From positions 1-64,000 of the forward strand of contig CABIVS010000004.1 of the NCBI GenBank assembly GCA_902362375.1: 64,000 bases of DNA, in the 5' to 3' direction. Numbering within the stretch: the stretch's first letter is position 1; each line of letters begins with the position of its first letter. Shown piece by piece: positions 7,495-15,505 of the stretch. The notes under the pieces are model-generated. The model worked only from the letters and a program-made list of their open reading frames with translations. It ran no database searches and was not told the origin of the DNA. The DNA comes from Bacteroidaceae bacterium (lineage in GTDB: Bacteria > Bacteroidota > Bacteroidia > Bacteroidales > Bacteroidaceae). Made by a program: the position numbers and the translations under genes.

Positions 7495-8433
7495 ATGATA
7501 ATCAGTGCCAGCCGCCGGACAGATATTCCGGCATTCTATTCCCAGTGGTTTTTTAACCGGATTAAAGAAAGATATGTATTAGTGCCCAATCCATATCATC
7601 CGAAAATGATTAGCAAGATCTCTTTATCTCCTGCTGTAGTAGATTGTTTTGTTTTCTGGACCAAGAACCCGGCACCTATGCTCAACCAACTGGAGAAATT
7701 GCAGGATTACAACTATTACTTCCAATTTACACTTACCCCCTACGGAGAAAAGCTGGAAAATCATTTGCCCTCCATCGATAAACGAATGGATACCTTTAAA
7801 AAGCTGGCTGATAAAATCGGCAGGGAAAGGGTGATCTGGAGATATGATCCGATACTGACGAACGAGGAATACAATGTTTCTTTCCACCAGGAAGCATTTG
7901 CCCGGATTGCCGACGGACTCAAAGACCACACTGCCAAATGTATGCTAGGATTCATAGATCATTACCAGCATATCCAGAACTCTGTACGGTCATTCAACAT
8001 CCATCCGCTAACTCAAGAGGAAATAGAAGAAATAGCTGTCTCCTTTAAAAAAACAATCGACGTTTATCCCGACATACAGTTGGATACTTGTACTGTGAAG
8101 GTGGATTTAAGACATTTGGGTATTCCGAGCGGCCTGTGTATCGATAAGAATCTGATAGAAAAGATCATCGGTTATTCCATCCTCGCCCAAAAGGATAAAA
8201 ACCAGCGTAACATCTGCAACTGCATTGAAAGCATTGATATCGGAACTTATGAAAGTTGTCTGAACGGATGTATTTATTGTTATGCCATCAAAGGCAATTA
8301 TAACACGGCAGTATATAATAGGAGGAAACATGATAAAAACTCACCGCTACTTATCGGCCATTTATCCGAAGATGATATCGTAAAGGAACGGGAGATGAAA
8401 AGCCTGCGGGATAACCAATATTCGTTGTTTTAA
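7495..8433 (+). CDS. DUF1848 family protein with C-terminal Cys cluster
   Basis: A 312-residue protein that opens with IISASRRTDIPAFYSQWF and contains VFWTKNP and WRYDPI, all hallmarks of DUF1848. Near the C-terminus it has a radical-SAM-like cysteine triplet, C255-x3-C259-x2-C262 (CLNGCIYCYA), preceded by C241 and C243. The CxxxCxxC spacing suggests a [4Fe-4S] cluster, and its C-terminal position would be unusual for canonical radical SAM enzymes. Biochemical function is not known to me. It is flanked on both sides by copies of a small RNA gene transcribed in the opposite direction. Confidence 0.85.
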   Translation: MIISASRRTDIPAFYSQWFFNRIKERYVLVPNPYHPKMISKISLSPAVVDCFVFWTKNPAPMLNQLEKLQDYNYYFQFTLTPYGEKLENHLPSIDKRMDTFKKLADKIGRERVIWRYDPILTNEEYNVSFHQEAFARIADGLKDHTAKCMLGFIDHYQHIQNSVRSFNIHPLTQEEIEEIAVSFKKTIDVYPDIQLDTCTVKVDLRHLGIPSGLCIDKNLIEKIIGYSILAQKDKNQRNICNCIESIDIGTYESCLNGCIYCYAIKGNYNTAVYNRRKHDKNSPLLIGHLSEDDIVKEREMKSLRDNQYSLF

Positions 8434-8463
8434 TCTCTTCGGTCTACAGTTGGCTTACAGGCA

Positions 8464-8533
8464 TAAAAAAAGGCTATCTATCCCAGACAGCCAATCTTTT
8501 GTTAACCTTAAATCTAATACTATGAAAAACACA
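8464..8533 (-). ncRNA. small RNA, copy 2 of a paralogous pair
   Basis: This copy has the same design as 7201-7276. The promoter is TTTG (8564-8567), 19 bp, TATCTTTG (8537-8544). The body of about 70 nt contains the identical ATTAGATTTAAGGTTAAC and AAAAGATTGG block. It ends in a GGCTGTCT-loop-AGATAGCC hairpin (8472-8492) with a run of seven T. The terminator stems of the two copies differ in sequence but keep pairing through compensating or wobble changes, which supports a functional RNA. The rest of 8434-8805 shows only the shared upstream region and no gene. Confidence 0.78.
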
Positions 8534-8536
8534 GTA

Positions 8537-8567
8537 CAAAGATACGGACTTTTCGGTTATCTCCAAA
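8537..8567 (-). promoter_or_regulatory. promoter of small RNA copy 2
   Basis: TTTG (8564-8567), exactly 19 bp, TATCTTTG (8537-8544) on the minus strand. Confidence 0.78.
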
Positions 8568-8805
8568 TTTTGAGGTCAAAGCAACGTATCTTATAACATG
8601 GTTTAATAGAATCAGAACCGCATTAACAAATGAGTGGCCGGCCATTAACATTTAACAGTTTTCTTAAAGAATCAAGGCGTAAAACTGGAAGAGATGCAAA
8701 AGTTTTCGAATCGAATACCTTATCTTATTAAAGAGAGTTTATGCGGGCTAACAAATTCCTCTGCCAGCTGTTTCTAATAGAAGGTAACCATCAAATTCCC
8801 ATTAT

Positions 8806-9585
8806 ATGAACAGATTCGAAAATAAAGTAGTTGTCATCACCGGTGCTGCCAGTGGCATAGGCGAAGCAACCACACGCCGCATTGTCTCCGAAGGAGGCAA
8901 AGTAGTCATCGCTGACCATTCCGAGAAAAGAGCGGAACAGCTTGCCAACGAACTCATGCACGCAGGGGCTGACGTGCGCCATGTCTATTTCTCCGCCACC
9001 GAACTCCAGAGTTGCAAAGAGTTGATTGATTTTTCCATGAATGAATATCAAAGAATAGATGTACTGATTAATAATGTAGGAGGAACTGATCCCAAACGTG
9101 ACCTTAGCATCGAAAAGCTGGACATCAACTACTTTGATGAAGCATTCCATCTGAATCTCTGCTGCACGATGTACCTTTCCCAACAGGTCATTCCTATCAT
9201 GACTGCCAATGGCGGCGGAAACATTGTCAACGTAGCTTCCATAAGCGGACTTACGGCTGATGCCAACGGCACTTTATACGGCGCCAGCAAAGCGGGTGTC
9301 ATCAACCTGACGAAATATATCGCTACTCAAATGGGAAAGAAAAACATCCGTTGCAACGCCGTAGCTCCGGGACTGGTACTTACTCCCGCTGCATTGGACA
9401 ACCTGAATGAGGATGTACGTAATATCTTCCTCGGTCAATGTGCCACTCCTTATCTGGGAGAACCGGAGGATGTTGCAGCTACCATCGCTTTTCTGGCTTC
9501 GAACGATGCCAGATACATCACCGGACAAACAATTGTGGTGGATGGCGGACTGACCGTTCATAATCCGACAGTAGCGTTATCATAA
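8806..9585 (+). CDS. hdhA: 7-alpha-hydroxysteroid dehydrogenase (SDR family)
   Basis: A 259-residue short-chain dehydrogenase predicted to oxidise the 7-alpha hydroxyl of bile acids such as cholate and chenodeoxycholate. It has the cofactor motif GAASGIG (13-19), Asp37 after beta-2 (which by family rule favours NAD), NNVG (89-92) and the catalytic residues Ser145, Tyr158 and Lys162. Length and sequence agree closely with my memory of the B. fragilis 7-alpha-HSDH (MNRFENK start, SATELx[17 protein letters not shown]), which is the basis for the specific call. A TetR-type regulator gene follows in the same direction and may control it. Confidence 0.88.
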   Translation: MNRFENKVVVITGAASGIGEATTRRIVSEGGKVVIADHSEKRAEQLANELMHAGADVRHVYFSATELQSCKELIDFSMNEYQRIDVLINNVGGTDPKRDLSIEKLDINYFDEAFHLNLCCTMYLSQQVIPIMTANGGGNIVNVASISGLTADANGTLYGASKAGVINLTKYIATQMGKKNIRCNAVAPGLVLTPAALDNLNEDVRNIFLGQCATPYLGEPEDVAATIAFLASNDARYITGQTIVVDGGLTVHNPTVALS

Positions 9586-9590
9586 AACGA

Positions 9591-9632
9591 CCGGATAACG
9601 TATTATCGGTAAAGATGATACGTTATTAACCG
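9591..9632. promoter_or_regulatory. palindrome between hdhA and the TetR gene
   Basis: ATAACGTAT (9595-9603) and ATACGTTAT (9618-9626) form a perfect 9-bp inverted repeat with a 14-bp gap, extended by CCGG on both sides. It could be a weak terminator of hdhA or an operator for the TetR protein encoded just downstream. Confidence 0.45.
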
Positions 9633-9684
9633 GCAACCATTACAAAAATAATCTCTTTTTCCTTGATGTTACCGATAGGAAACA

Positions 9685-9692
9685 TATCTTTG
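9685..9692 (+). promoter_or_regulatory. promoter -7 element for the TetR gene
   Basis: TATCTTTG, preceded by CTTG at 9662-9665 (19-bp spacing). It ends 29 bp before the ATG at 9722. Confidence 0.55.
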
Positions 9693-9721
9693 TGACCAGT
9701 CAGTAACAAAAGTATCAAAGT

Positions 9722-10327
9722 ATGGAAAAAGAGATTACTAAAAACAGACAGGCTACGGAAATGACCCTGATTAAAGCCGTCAACGATATCATCGAAGAAA
9801 GCGGTTTCGAAGGGTTGGGGATCAATGCGGTAGCAGCCAAGGCCAAAGTTTCAAAAATGCTTATCTACCGTTATTTCAATTCGCTGGATGGACTGATAGC
9901 AGCCTACATTCAACAGAACGACTATTGGATTAATTTCGATGAAAAGTTACCGGATCAGACTCATTTAGCCGCATTTATCAAGCAGATATTCAAAAGACAA
10001 ATCATGTGGTTACGGGAGAATTATACATTGAAACGCCTGTATCGCTGGGAACTGACAACGGACAATAAGTTTGTGAAAGAGTTGCGCAACAAACGGGAAG
10101 AGAAAGGTATCTGGCTGGTAGAGGCAGTCAGCAAACTTTCAAAACATCCGAAAAAAGAGATTGCCGCTATGGCTTCCATCATCACCGCAGCCATCAGTTA
10201 TCTGGCATTGCTCGAAGAAAACTGCCCGGTCTACAACGGCCTCAAAATTCAGCAGGAAAGTGGCTGGGAGGAATTGGAAGAAGGCATCAATCTATTAGTA
10301 GACCTCTGGTTACAAAAACAACTCTAA
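9722..10327 (+). CDS. TetR/AcrR family transcriptional regulator
   Basis: A 201-residue regulator. The N-terminal HTH is typical (GLGINAVAAKAKVSKMLIYRYF, about residues 36-57), followed by an all-helical ligand and dimerisation domain. It lies 136 bp downstream of the bile-acid dehydrogenase gene with its own promoter, so it may respond to a steroid or other hydrophobic ligand; this is inferred from position only. A 53-codon lipoprotein gene follows after 4 bp. Confidence 0.88.
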   Translation: MEKEITKNRQATEMTLIKAVNDIIEESGFEGLGINAVAAKAKVSKMLIYRYFNSLDGLIAAYIQQNDYWINFDEKLPDQTHLAAFIKQIFKRQIMWLRENYTLKRLYRWELTTDNKFVKELRNKREEKGIWLVEAVSKLSKHPKKEIAAMASIITAAISYLALLEENCPVYNGLKIQQESGWEELEEGINLLVDLWLQKQL

Positions 10328-10331
10328 TCAA

Positions 10332-10493
10332 ATGAATAAAATGACAATAATGGGAATATGGTTTCTTTCTCTATTGATAAATAGTGGATGCGACTGGGAT
10401 TTAGTAGAATACGACAGTAACGATCTTAAAATATATATTGAAAAAGGGCTTTATTCCCCTCGAATAAAAAAAGGTATAATTATTAATGATTAA
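10332..10493 (+). CDS. small lipoprotein, 53 residues
   Basis: A short frame beginning 4 bp after the TetR stop codon. It encodes a signal-peptide-like N-terminus (MNKMTIMGIWFLSLLI) and a lipobox-like NSGC with Cys at residue 20, then 33 mostly charged residues (DWDLVEYDSNDLKIYIEKG). The tight spacing suggests translation coupled to the regulator gene. I do not recognise a family. It could be fortuitous, but the signal peptide, lipobox and spacing together argue for a real gene. Confidence 0.5.
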   Translation: MNKMTIMGIWFLSLLINSGCDWDLVEYDSNDLKIYIEKGLYSPRIKKGIIIND

Positions 10494-10555
10494 GTCGTTA
10501 TATCATTCAACAAATACTAACTTTACGACGTTATAAGATATAAAGAGCGAACGAA

Positions 10556-11722
10556 ATGATTGTTAAGACATTACTAGATACCGATCTTTATAAGTTTACC
10601 ACATCGTATGCTTATATCAAGCTGTTTCCCTATGCAATGGGCACGTTTAGTTTCAACGACCGGAATGAAACCCAATATACCGAAGATTTCCTGAAAGCAC
10701 TCAAGACAGAGATTAAGAATCTTAGTCAGTTGAGGTTTACGGAAAAGGAACTGGAATATATGACGAAAAACTGCAGATTCCTTCCGAGGGTCTACTGGGA
10801 GTGGTTATCTTCTTTTCGTTTCGACCCGAATAAGATTGATATTCATCTGGATGAAGCCTGTCATCTTCACATGGAGGTGACTGACTTGCTCTATAAAGTG
10901 ACGCTGTATGAAGTGCCTTTGCTCGCGATTGTCTCCGAAATCAAAAACCGTTTCTTTGGCAATGTAGCAGACATGAACGAGATTCTTGGCAAGCTGTCGG
11001 AGAAAATAGAATTGTCGAATCAACATCAGCTCCGCTTTTCCGAATTCGGCACACGGAGAAGATTCTCCATTGATGTGCAGGAAACGGTTATCAAGAAGCT
11101 GAACGAGACGGCACATTATTGCACCGGAACTTCCAACTGTAACTTTGCAATGAAATATGGAATGAAAATGATGGGGACTCATCCACATGAATGGTTTATG
11201 TTTCATGGAGCGCAGTTCGGATATAAACATGCCAACTATATGGCACTCGAAAACTGGGTGAATGTTTATGACGGGGATTTGGGTATCGCACTTTCCGATA
11301 CATATACTTCCGGTATCTTCCTTAGTAACCTTAGCCGCAAACAGGCCAAACTTTTTGACGGAGTGCGTTGCGATTCCGGTAATGAGTTTGAGTTTATCGA
11401 CAAACTGGTTGCCCGTTACAAAGAGTTGGGAATTGATGCGACAACCAAAACCATCGTTTTCAGCAATGCCCTCGACTTTACCAAGGCATTGGATATTCAG
11501 GAATACTGCCAGAACAAAATACGCTGCTCTTTCGGAATCGGTACCAACCTTACCAATGATACCGGATTCGAGCCTTCGAACATCGTGATGAAACTGACAC
11601 AATGTAAGATGAATGTCAATCAGGAATGGAGAGAATGTATCAAACTATCTGATGATGAAGGAAAACATACCGGCAGCCTTGAAGAGGTACAGGCTTGCCT
11701 GTATGAGTTACGACTCAACTAA
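10556..11722 (+). CDS. pncB: nicotinate phosphoribosyltransferase
   Basis: A 388-residue enzyme of the NAD salvage pathway, converting nicotinate and PRPP to nicotinate mononucleotide. Recognisable segments include the N-terminal LLDTDLYKFTTSYAY, SEFGTRRRFS, GTSNCNFAMKYGMKMMGTHPHEWF (the phosphoribosylation-site histidine region) and the C-terminal FGIGTNLTND. The length agrees with bacterial PncB. A TAACTTTA sequence near 10517 resembles a -7 box. It is convergent with the HigA-like gene, with 1 bp between the stop codons. Confidence 0.93.
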   Translation: MIVKTLLDTDLYKFTTSYAYIKLFPYAMGTFSFNDRNETQYTEDFLKALKTEIKNLSQLRFTEKELEYMTKNCRFLPRVYWEWLSSFRFDPNKIDIHLDEACHLHMEVTDLLYKVTLYEVPLLAIVSEIKNRFFGNVADMNEILGKLSEKIELSNQHQLRFSEFGTRRRFSIDVQETVIKKLNETAHYCTGTSNCNFAMKYGMKMMGTHPHEWFMFHGAQFGYKHANYMALENWVNVYDGDLGIALSDTYTSGIFLSNLSRKQAKLFDGVRCDSGNEFEFIDKLVARYKELGIDATTKTIVFSNALDFTKALDIQEYCQNKIRCSFGIGTNLTNDTGFEPSNIVMKLTQCKMNVNQEWRECIKLSDDEGKHTGSLEEVQACLYELRLN

Positions 11723-11723
11723 A

Positions 11724-12038
11724 TTATAACAATGTTGCACATATTTTCCGTAAGTTCTCCAAATGCGCCATAACATTCTTATCCTTTCGGGCAATTTGCA
11801 TATTATATCTTGTCTGCATATTCACCAACAACTCCGCATTTATATTGGTAGCAGCTTCAATCAACAAAGCAAAATCAGTAGATACAGGACGACGCCCATT
11901 CAATATATCATTCAGCATCGTATACGACACTCCTACCACCTCTGCAAATCGTTTCTGCGATATTCCACGAGATTGTAATTCTTCTTTTATAATCTCTCCC
12001 GGATGTACTGAAACAAAAGAATACCCTAAATTAGACAT
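11724..12038 (-). CDS. higA: HigA-type antitoxin (XRE-family HTH)
   Basis: A 104-residue helix-turn-helix protein of the HigA addiction-module family: SVHPGEIIKEELQSRGISQKRFAEVVGVSYTMLNDILNGRRP is the classic N-terminal pattern, followed by a helical tail. Its gene follows the toxin gene by 7 bp, toxin first, as usual for higBA. The antitoxin is expected to repress the shared promoter and neutralise the toxin by direct binding. Confidence 0.85.
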   Translation of the reverse strand: MSNLGYSFVSVHPGEIIKEELQSRGISQKRFAEVVGVSYTMLNDILNGRRPVSTDFALLIEAATNINAELLVNMQTRYNMQIARKDKNVMAHLENLRKICATLL

Positions 12039-12045
12039 ACTATTC

Positions 12046-12363
12046 TTATTTATAATGATTCGTTATGTCGATTATAGAACAAATAGTTATGATGGGTTCG
12101 GAATCCGTAGTCGATATTTTAAATTCCAGTCGATATTGTTTATCGATCCGAATAGATGAAATACCTTTTTTAACTCCCGTCAAGACTTCATAATTCAACG
12201 AATTCAAAGGATAAAGTGCTTCTACATTCAACGCTTCAGCCAAAATGACAATTCGCTTCACATAATTCCTTATTACTTGAGGTTGAAAACGATGCTTCTT
12301 ATCGCTACATTTACCTTCATAATAAAGTTCTGAAAGATATTCCTTTTCAAACTCAATAACCAT
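12046..12363 (-). CDS. higB: HigB/RelE-like toxin
   Basis: A 105-residue predicted mRNA interferase of the RelE/HigB superfamily: VIEFEKEYLSELYYEG, then KHRFQPQVIRNYVKRI, LNSLNYEVLTGVKKGISSIRIDKQYRLEFKIS. The last block (small residues followed by RIDxQYRLEF) is the family core. I start it at the internal ATG (12363), not at 12459, because a TATCTTTG promoter box lies at 12386-12393, inside the longer version, and the extra 32 residues do not resemble the family. Co-transcribed with the antitoxin gene. Confidence 0.82.
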   Translation of the reverse strand: MVIEFEKEYLSELYYEGKCSDKKHRFQPQVIRNYVKRIVILAEALNVEALYPLNSLNYEVLTGVKKGISSIRIDKQYRLEFKISTTDSEPIITICSIIDITNHYK

Positions 12364-12385
12364 TTCTCTACTTATTACGACAGTA

Positions 12386-12393
12386 CAAAGATA
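12386..12393 (-). promoter_or_regulatory. promoter -7 element of the higBA operon
   Basis: Minus-strand TATCTTTG, 22 bp upstream of the chosen higB start. The stretch 12394-12611 shows nothing else. Confidence 0.55.
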
Positions 12394-12611
12394 GCAGTTT
12401 TTTTCAGAATACACTAAAAAAGTGGATATAATGATAGCAATTCTATCAAACTTGGCCAAAGTCCGAAAGCTAGTAGATAAAACTTGCTATCACCTTAATC
12501 AACACAACTCTATTCATAGCAGTATTAATAAAAAAATGCTGCAGGTATGTTCTTATTCTATACTATCTGTGACTATAGTAATAAAAGCTATAGCAATCAG
12601 CCCAAAACCTT

Positions 12612-12935
12612 TTAGGATTTGAATCCTTTCACTGCTCTTTCCAGTCTTTCCAGAGGTAATTCACCGGATTGTCTCCAGAGCTGTTCTCCTTTTCTAAAAA
12701 GAATAAAGGTAGGAGTCGACTCAACTGTATAGAAATCTGTAAGGGCAGGTTCCTGATCGATGTCTACTAATACCACTTCCAATGTTCCTTCCATCAGTTT
12801 CTTAAATTCGTCAACAACCGGTTTCATACGTTGGCAATGAGGACACCACGTTGCATAAAACTCTGCCATTACCCAATCACCGTTAGCCAGTTTCTCCTGA
12901 TTTCTTTCTTCACGAGCTATTTTCTTTTCTTTCAT
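12612..12935 (-). CDS. thioredoxin-like protein with CPHC active site
   Basis: A 107-residue thioredoxin-fold protein without a signal peptide. The active site is WCPHC (Cys31, Cys34), not the WCGPC of classical thioredoxins; CPHC is the DsbA-type motif and usually makes the disulfide more oxidising. Other landmarks are AEFYATW before the site, VDIDQEPALTDFYTVESTPTFILF with the cis-proline, and a closing helix. A cytoplasmic location with a DsbA-like motif is unusual. It stands alone, divergent from the riboswitch-controlled operon. Confidence 0.88.
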   Translation of the reverse strand: MKEKKIAREERNQEKLANGDWVMAEFYATWCPHCQRMKPVVDEFKKLMEGTLEVVLVDIDQEPALTDFYTVESTPTFILFRKGEQLWRQSGELPLERLERAVKGFKS

Positions 12936-13103
12936 ATGAATATCTCCTTTTAATTAATTACTATCACCCTAACAATATCAGGAGAAATATAGTTTAGAAA
13001 AATAGCAAGGTTACACACTAATTAAAGAATCCGCTTTAAAGATAAGCATTGCACAAAATTGCAACTTTCGTGCAAAAAAGAAACATCCTATTCAATATTT
13101 ATT

Positions 13104-13111
13104 TATCTTTG
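13104..13111 (+). promoter_or_regulatory. promoter -7 element of the carboxylase operon
   Basis: TATCTTTG immediately upstream of the riboswitch. No clear TTTG at 19-21 bp. Confidence 0.6.
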
Positions 13112-13121
13112 CCCCCGAAAT

Positions 13122-13300
13122 GGTTCAGAATCCGTATCCAACGGACGACGATTAATAGGGAATCGGGTGCAAATCCCGGACAGTCCCGCTGCTGTGAAGC
13201 TCTGTTCAATGTCTTATAATTGAACTAATTTAACGCCACTGATGTTAATCGGGAAGGCAAATAAGACAAGAGTCAGTCAGAAGACCTGCCATTTTGTGTA
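13122..13300 (+). ncRNA. cobalamin riboswitch
   Basis: The leader carries the conserved core of the adenosylcobalamin riboswitch: GGGAATCGGGTGCAAATCCC then GGACAGTCCCGCTGCTGTGA (13158-13197), GCCACTGATG (13236-13245) and the B12-box region GTCAGAAGACCTGCC (13276-13290). The following 140 nt to the ATG would hold the expression platform; I did not resolve whether control is by termination or by ribosome-site sequestration. It precedes a biotin-dependent acyl-CoA carboxylase, not a B12 transport or synthesis gene. Confidence 0.92.
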
Positions 13301-13439
13301 AGACGCTCCCCTCCTCGTGGGTTAGGAGAAAGAGTATCACTTGTTAAGCCCCAAATCAAAAAAATACTGTTTTTCGTCGGGTGGAGTATGTCCATTAGAC
13401 GGGAAGACATTAATAAGTATGTACTTAATTGAGAAAAGT

Positions 13440-14954
13440 ATGATAAAAAAAATCTTAGTAGCCAATCGCGGTGAAATTGCCGTAAGGGTGATGCGCTCCT
13501 GCCGGGAGATGGAGATAACGAGTATCGCTATCTTTTCCGAAGCAGACCGGACCGCGAAGCACGTGCTTTACGCAGACGAAGCTTATTGCGTAGGGCCGGC
13601 AGCATCCAAAGAGAGTTATCTGAATATAGAAAAAATCATCGAAGTGGCGAAAGCAGCTCATGCGGACGCCATCCATCCGGGTTACGGCTTCTTGTCCGAG
13701 AATGCTACCTTCGCCCGTCGATGTCAGGAAGAAGGAATCATCTTTATCGGACCTAATCCGGAAACAATGGAAGCCATGGGGGATAAAATTGCTGCCCGTA
13801 TCAAAATGATCGAGGCGGGAGTACCCGTTGTTCCCGGCACACAAGACAATTTGAAAAGTGTGGAAGAAGCCATAGAGCTTTGCAATAAGATCGGATATCC
13901 GGTGATGCTGAAAGCTTCTATGGGCGGCGGTGGAAAGGGTATGCGCCTCATCCACAGTGCCGAAGAAGTGGAAGAAGCTTATACCACTGCCAAGAGCGAA
14001 TCGTTGTCTTCCTTTGGCGACGACACGGTTTATCTGGAGAAGTTCGTTGAAGAGCCTCATCACATCGAGTTCCAGATTCTTGGTGACAAGCATGGAAACG
14101 TCATTCACCTGTGCGAACGCGAATGTTCCGTGCAACGCCGTAACCAGAAAATCGTAGAGGAGACTCCTTCGGTTTTCGTCACTCCCGAACTGCGGAAAGA
14201 TATGGGTGAAAAGGCGGTAGCTGCGGCTAAAGCGGTGAACTACATCGGTGCGGGTACTATCGAATTTCTTGTTGACAAACACCGCAACTATTATTTCCTT
14301 GAGATGAACACCCGTTTACAGGTGGAGCATCCGATTACGGAAGAAGTGATTGGGGTAGATTTGGTGAAAGAGCAGATTAAAGTTGCCGACGGACAAGTGC
14401 TTCAACTCAAGCAGGAAAATATCCAGCAACGCGGACATGCCATTGAATGCCGTATTTGTGCCGAAGATACAGAAATGAATTTTATGCCGAGCCCCGGTAT
14501 CATCAAACAGATTACAGAGCCGAACAGTATCGGGGTACGTATCGACAGTTATGTGTACGAGGGATATGAAATTCCGATCTACTACGACCCGATGATCGGT
14601 AAACTGATTGTGTGGGCTACCAACCGCGAATACGCTATCGAGCGGATGCGCCGTGTGCTCCACGAATATAAGTTGACCGGTGTGAAAAACAACATCAGCT
14701 ATCTGCGTGCCATCATGGACACTCCCGATTTCGTGGAAGGTCACTATGACACAGGATTCATCGCCAAGAACGGTGAATATCTGCAACAACGCATCACGCA
14801 CACCAGTGAACATTCCGAAAATATTGCCCTGATTGCCGCTTATATGGACTACCTGATGAACCTCGAAGAGAACAACAGCGGCATGGCTACCGACAATCGT
14901 CCTATCAGCAAATGGAAAGAGTTCGGACTGCACAAAGGAGTGTTGAGAATCTAA
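13440..14954 (+). CDS. accC: biotin carboxylase subunit of acetyl-/propionyl-CoA carboxylase
   Basis: A 504-residue ATP-grasp enzyme that carboxylates biotin using ATP and bicarbonate. It shows the start MIKKILVANRGEIAVRV, the glycine-rich ATP loop GGGGKGMR, the segment HIEFQILGDKHGN and the catalytic EMNTRLQVEHP. I start at the ATG at 13440; an in-frame TTG at 13341 would add a non-homologous extension reaching into the riboswitch platform. First gene of a three-gene operon with a carrier protein and a carboxyltransferase. In Bacteroides this complex probably interconverts propionyl-CoA and methylmalonyl-CoA, next to B12-dependent methylmalonyl-CoA mutase, which would explain the cobalamin riboswitch. 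Confidence 0.93.
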   Translation: MIKKILVANRGEIAVRVMRSCREMEITSIAIFSEADRTAKHVLYADEAYCVGPAASKESYLNIEKIIEVAKAAHADAIHPGYGFLSENATFARRCQEEGIIFIGPNPETMEAMGDKIAARIKMIEAGVPVVPGTQDNLKSVEEAIELCNKIGYPVMLKASMGGGGKGMRLIHSAEEVEEAYTTAKSESLSSFGDDTVYLEKFVEEPHHIEFQILGDKHGNVIHLCERECSVQRRNQKIVEETPSVFVTPELRKDMGEKAVAAAKAVNYIGAGTIEFLVDKHRNYYFLEMNTRLQVEHPITEEVIGVDLVKEQIKVADGQVLQLKQENIQQRGHAIECRICAEDTEMNFMPSPGIIKQITEPNSIGVRIDSYVYEGYEIPIYYDPMIGKLIVWATNREYAIERMRRVLHEYKLTGVKNNISYLRAIMDTPDFVEGHYDTGFIAKNGEYLQQRITHTSEHSENIALIAAYMDYLMNLEENNSGMATDNRPISKWKEFGLHKGVLRI

Positions 14955-14976
14955 TTTTAACAAAGAGAATTCAATT

Positions 14977-15486
14977 ATGGAAATTCATATAGGAAACCGT
15001 GTGGCCGAAGTAGAGTTGGTCAGCAAGGAAGATAACAAGGTAGTACTCACCATTGACGGAAAACCGTTTGAAGCAGATGTAGTGATGGCGGAAAACGGCA
15101 CTTGCAACATCTTGATGGACGGACGCAGTTCGAACGCACAACTGATTCGCCGTGATAACGGGAAAAGCTATAAAGTGAATACGCATTATAGCAGTTTCAA
15201 TGTAGAAATTGTGGACAGCCAGGCGAAATATCTGCGGATGCGCAAGAAAGGGGAAGAGGAACAGAACGACTGCATCATTTCTCCGATGCCGGGCAAGGTA
15301 GTGAAAATACCTGTTGTAGCCGGTCAGGAAATGAAAGCGGGAGATACTGCCATCGTTATCGAAGCAATGAAGATGCAGAGCAACTACAAAGTGACTTCGG
15401 ATTGCCGCATTAAAGAAATTCTGGTTCAAGAAGGTGATAGCATAACCAGCGAACAGACATTAATAACATTAGAACCGATTGCATAA
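14977..15486 (+). CDS. biotin carboxyl carrier protein
   Basis: A 169-residue carrier subunit. The C-terminal biotinyl domain has the site EAMKM with the biotinylated lysine at residue 132, 37 residues from the end as expected, within ISPMPGKVVKI ... AGDTAIVIEAMKMQ. The N-terminal 90 residues form a separate beta-rich domain that probably docks to the partner subunits. It lies 22 bp after the biotin carboxylase gene. Confidence 0.93.
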   Translation: MEIHIGNRVAEVELVSKEDNKVVLTIDGKPFEADVVMAENGTCNILMDGRSSNAQLIRRDNGKSYKVNTHYSSFNVEIVDSQAKYLRMRKKGEEEQNDCIISPMPGKVVKIPVVAGQEMKAGDTAIVIEAMKMQSNYKVTSDCRIKEILVQEGDSITSEQTLITLEPIA

Positions 15487-15505
15487 TATAAGAACGGATT
15501 GCATT

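Noticed and set aside
12038..12046. Toxin-antitoxin pair as a phage or plasmid remnant
   Set aside because: No integrase, attachment site or other mobile genes nearby; flanking genes are housekeeping, so only the TA pair itself is called.
13341..13439. N-terminal extension of the biotin carboxylase from a TTG codon
   Set aside because: It falls in the riboswitch expression platform and is absent from the family; MIKKILVANRG is the normal start.
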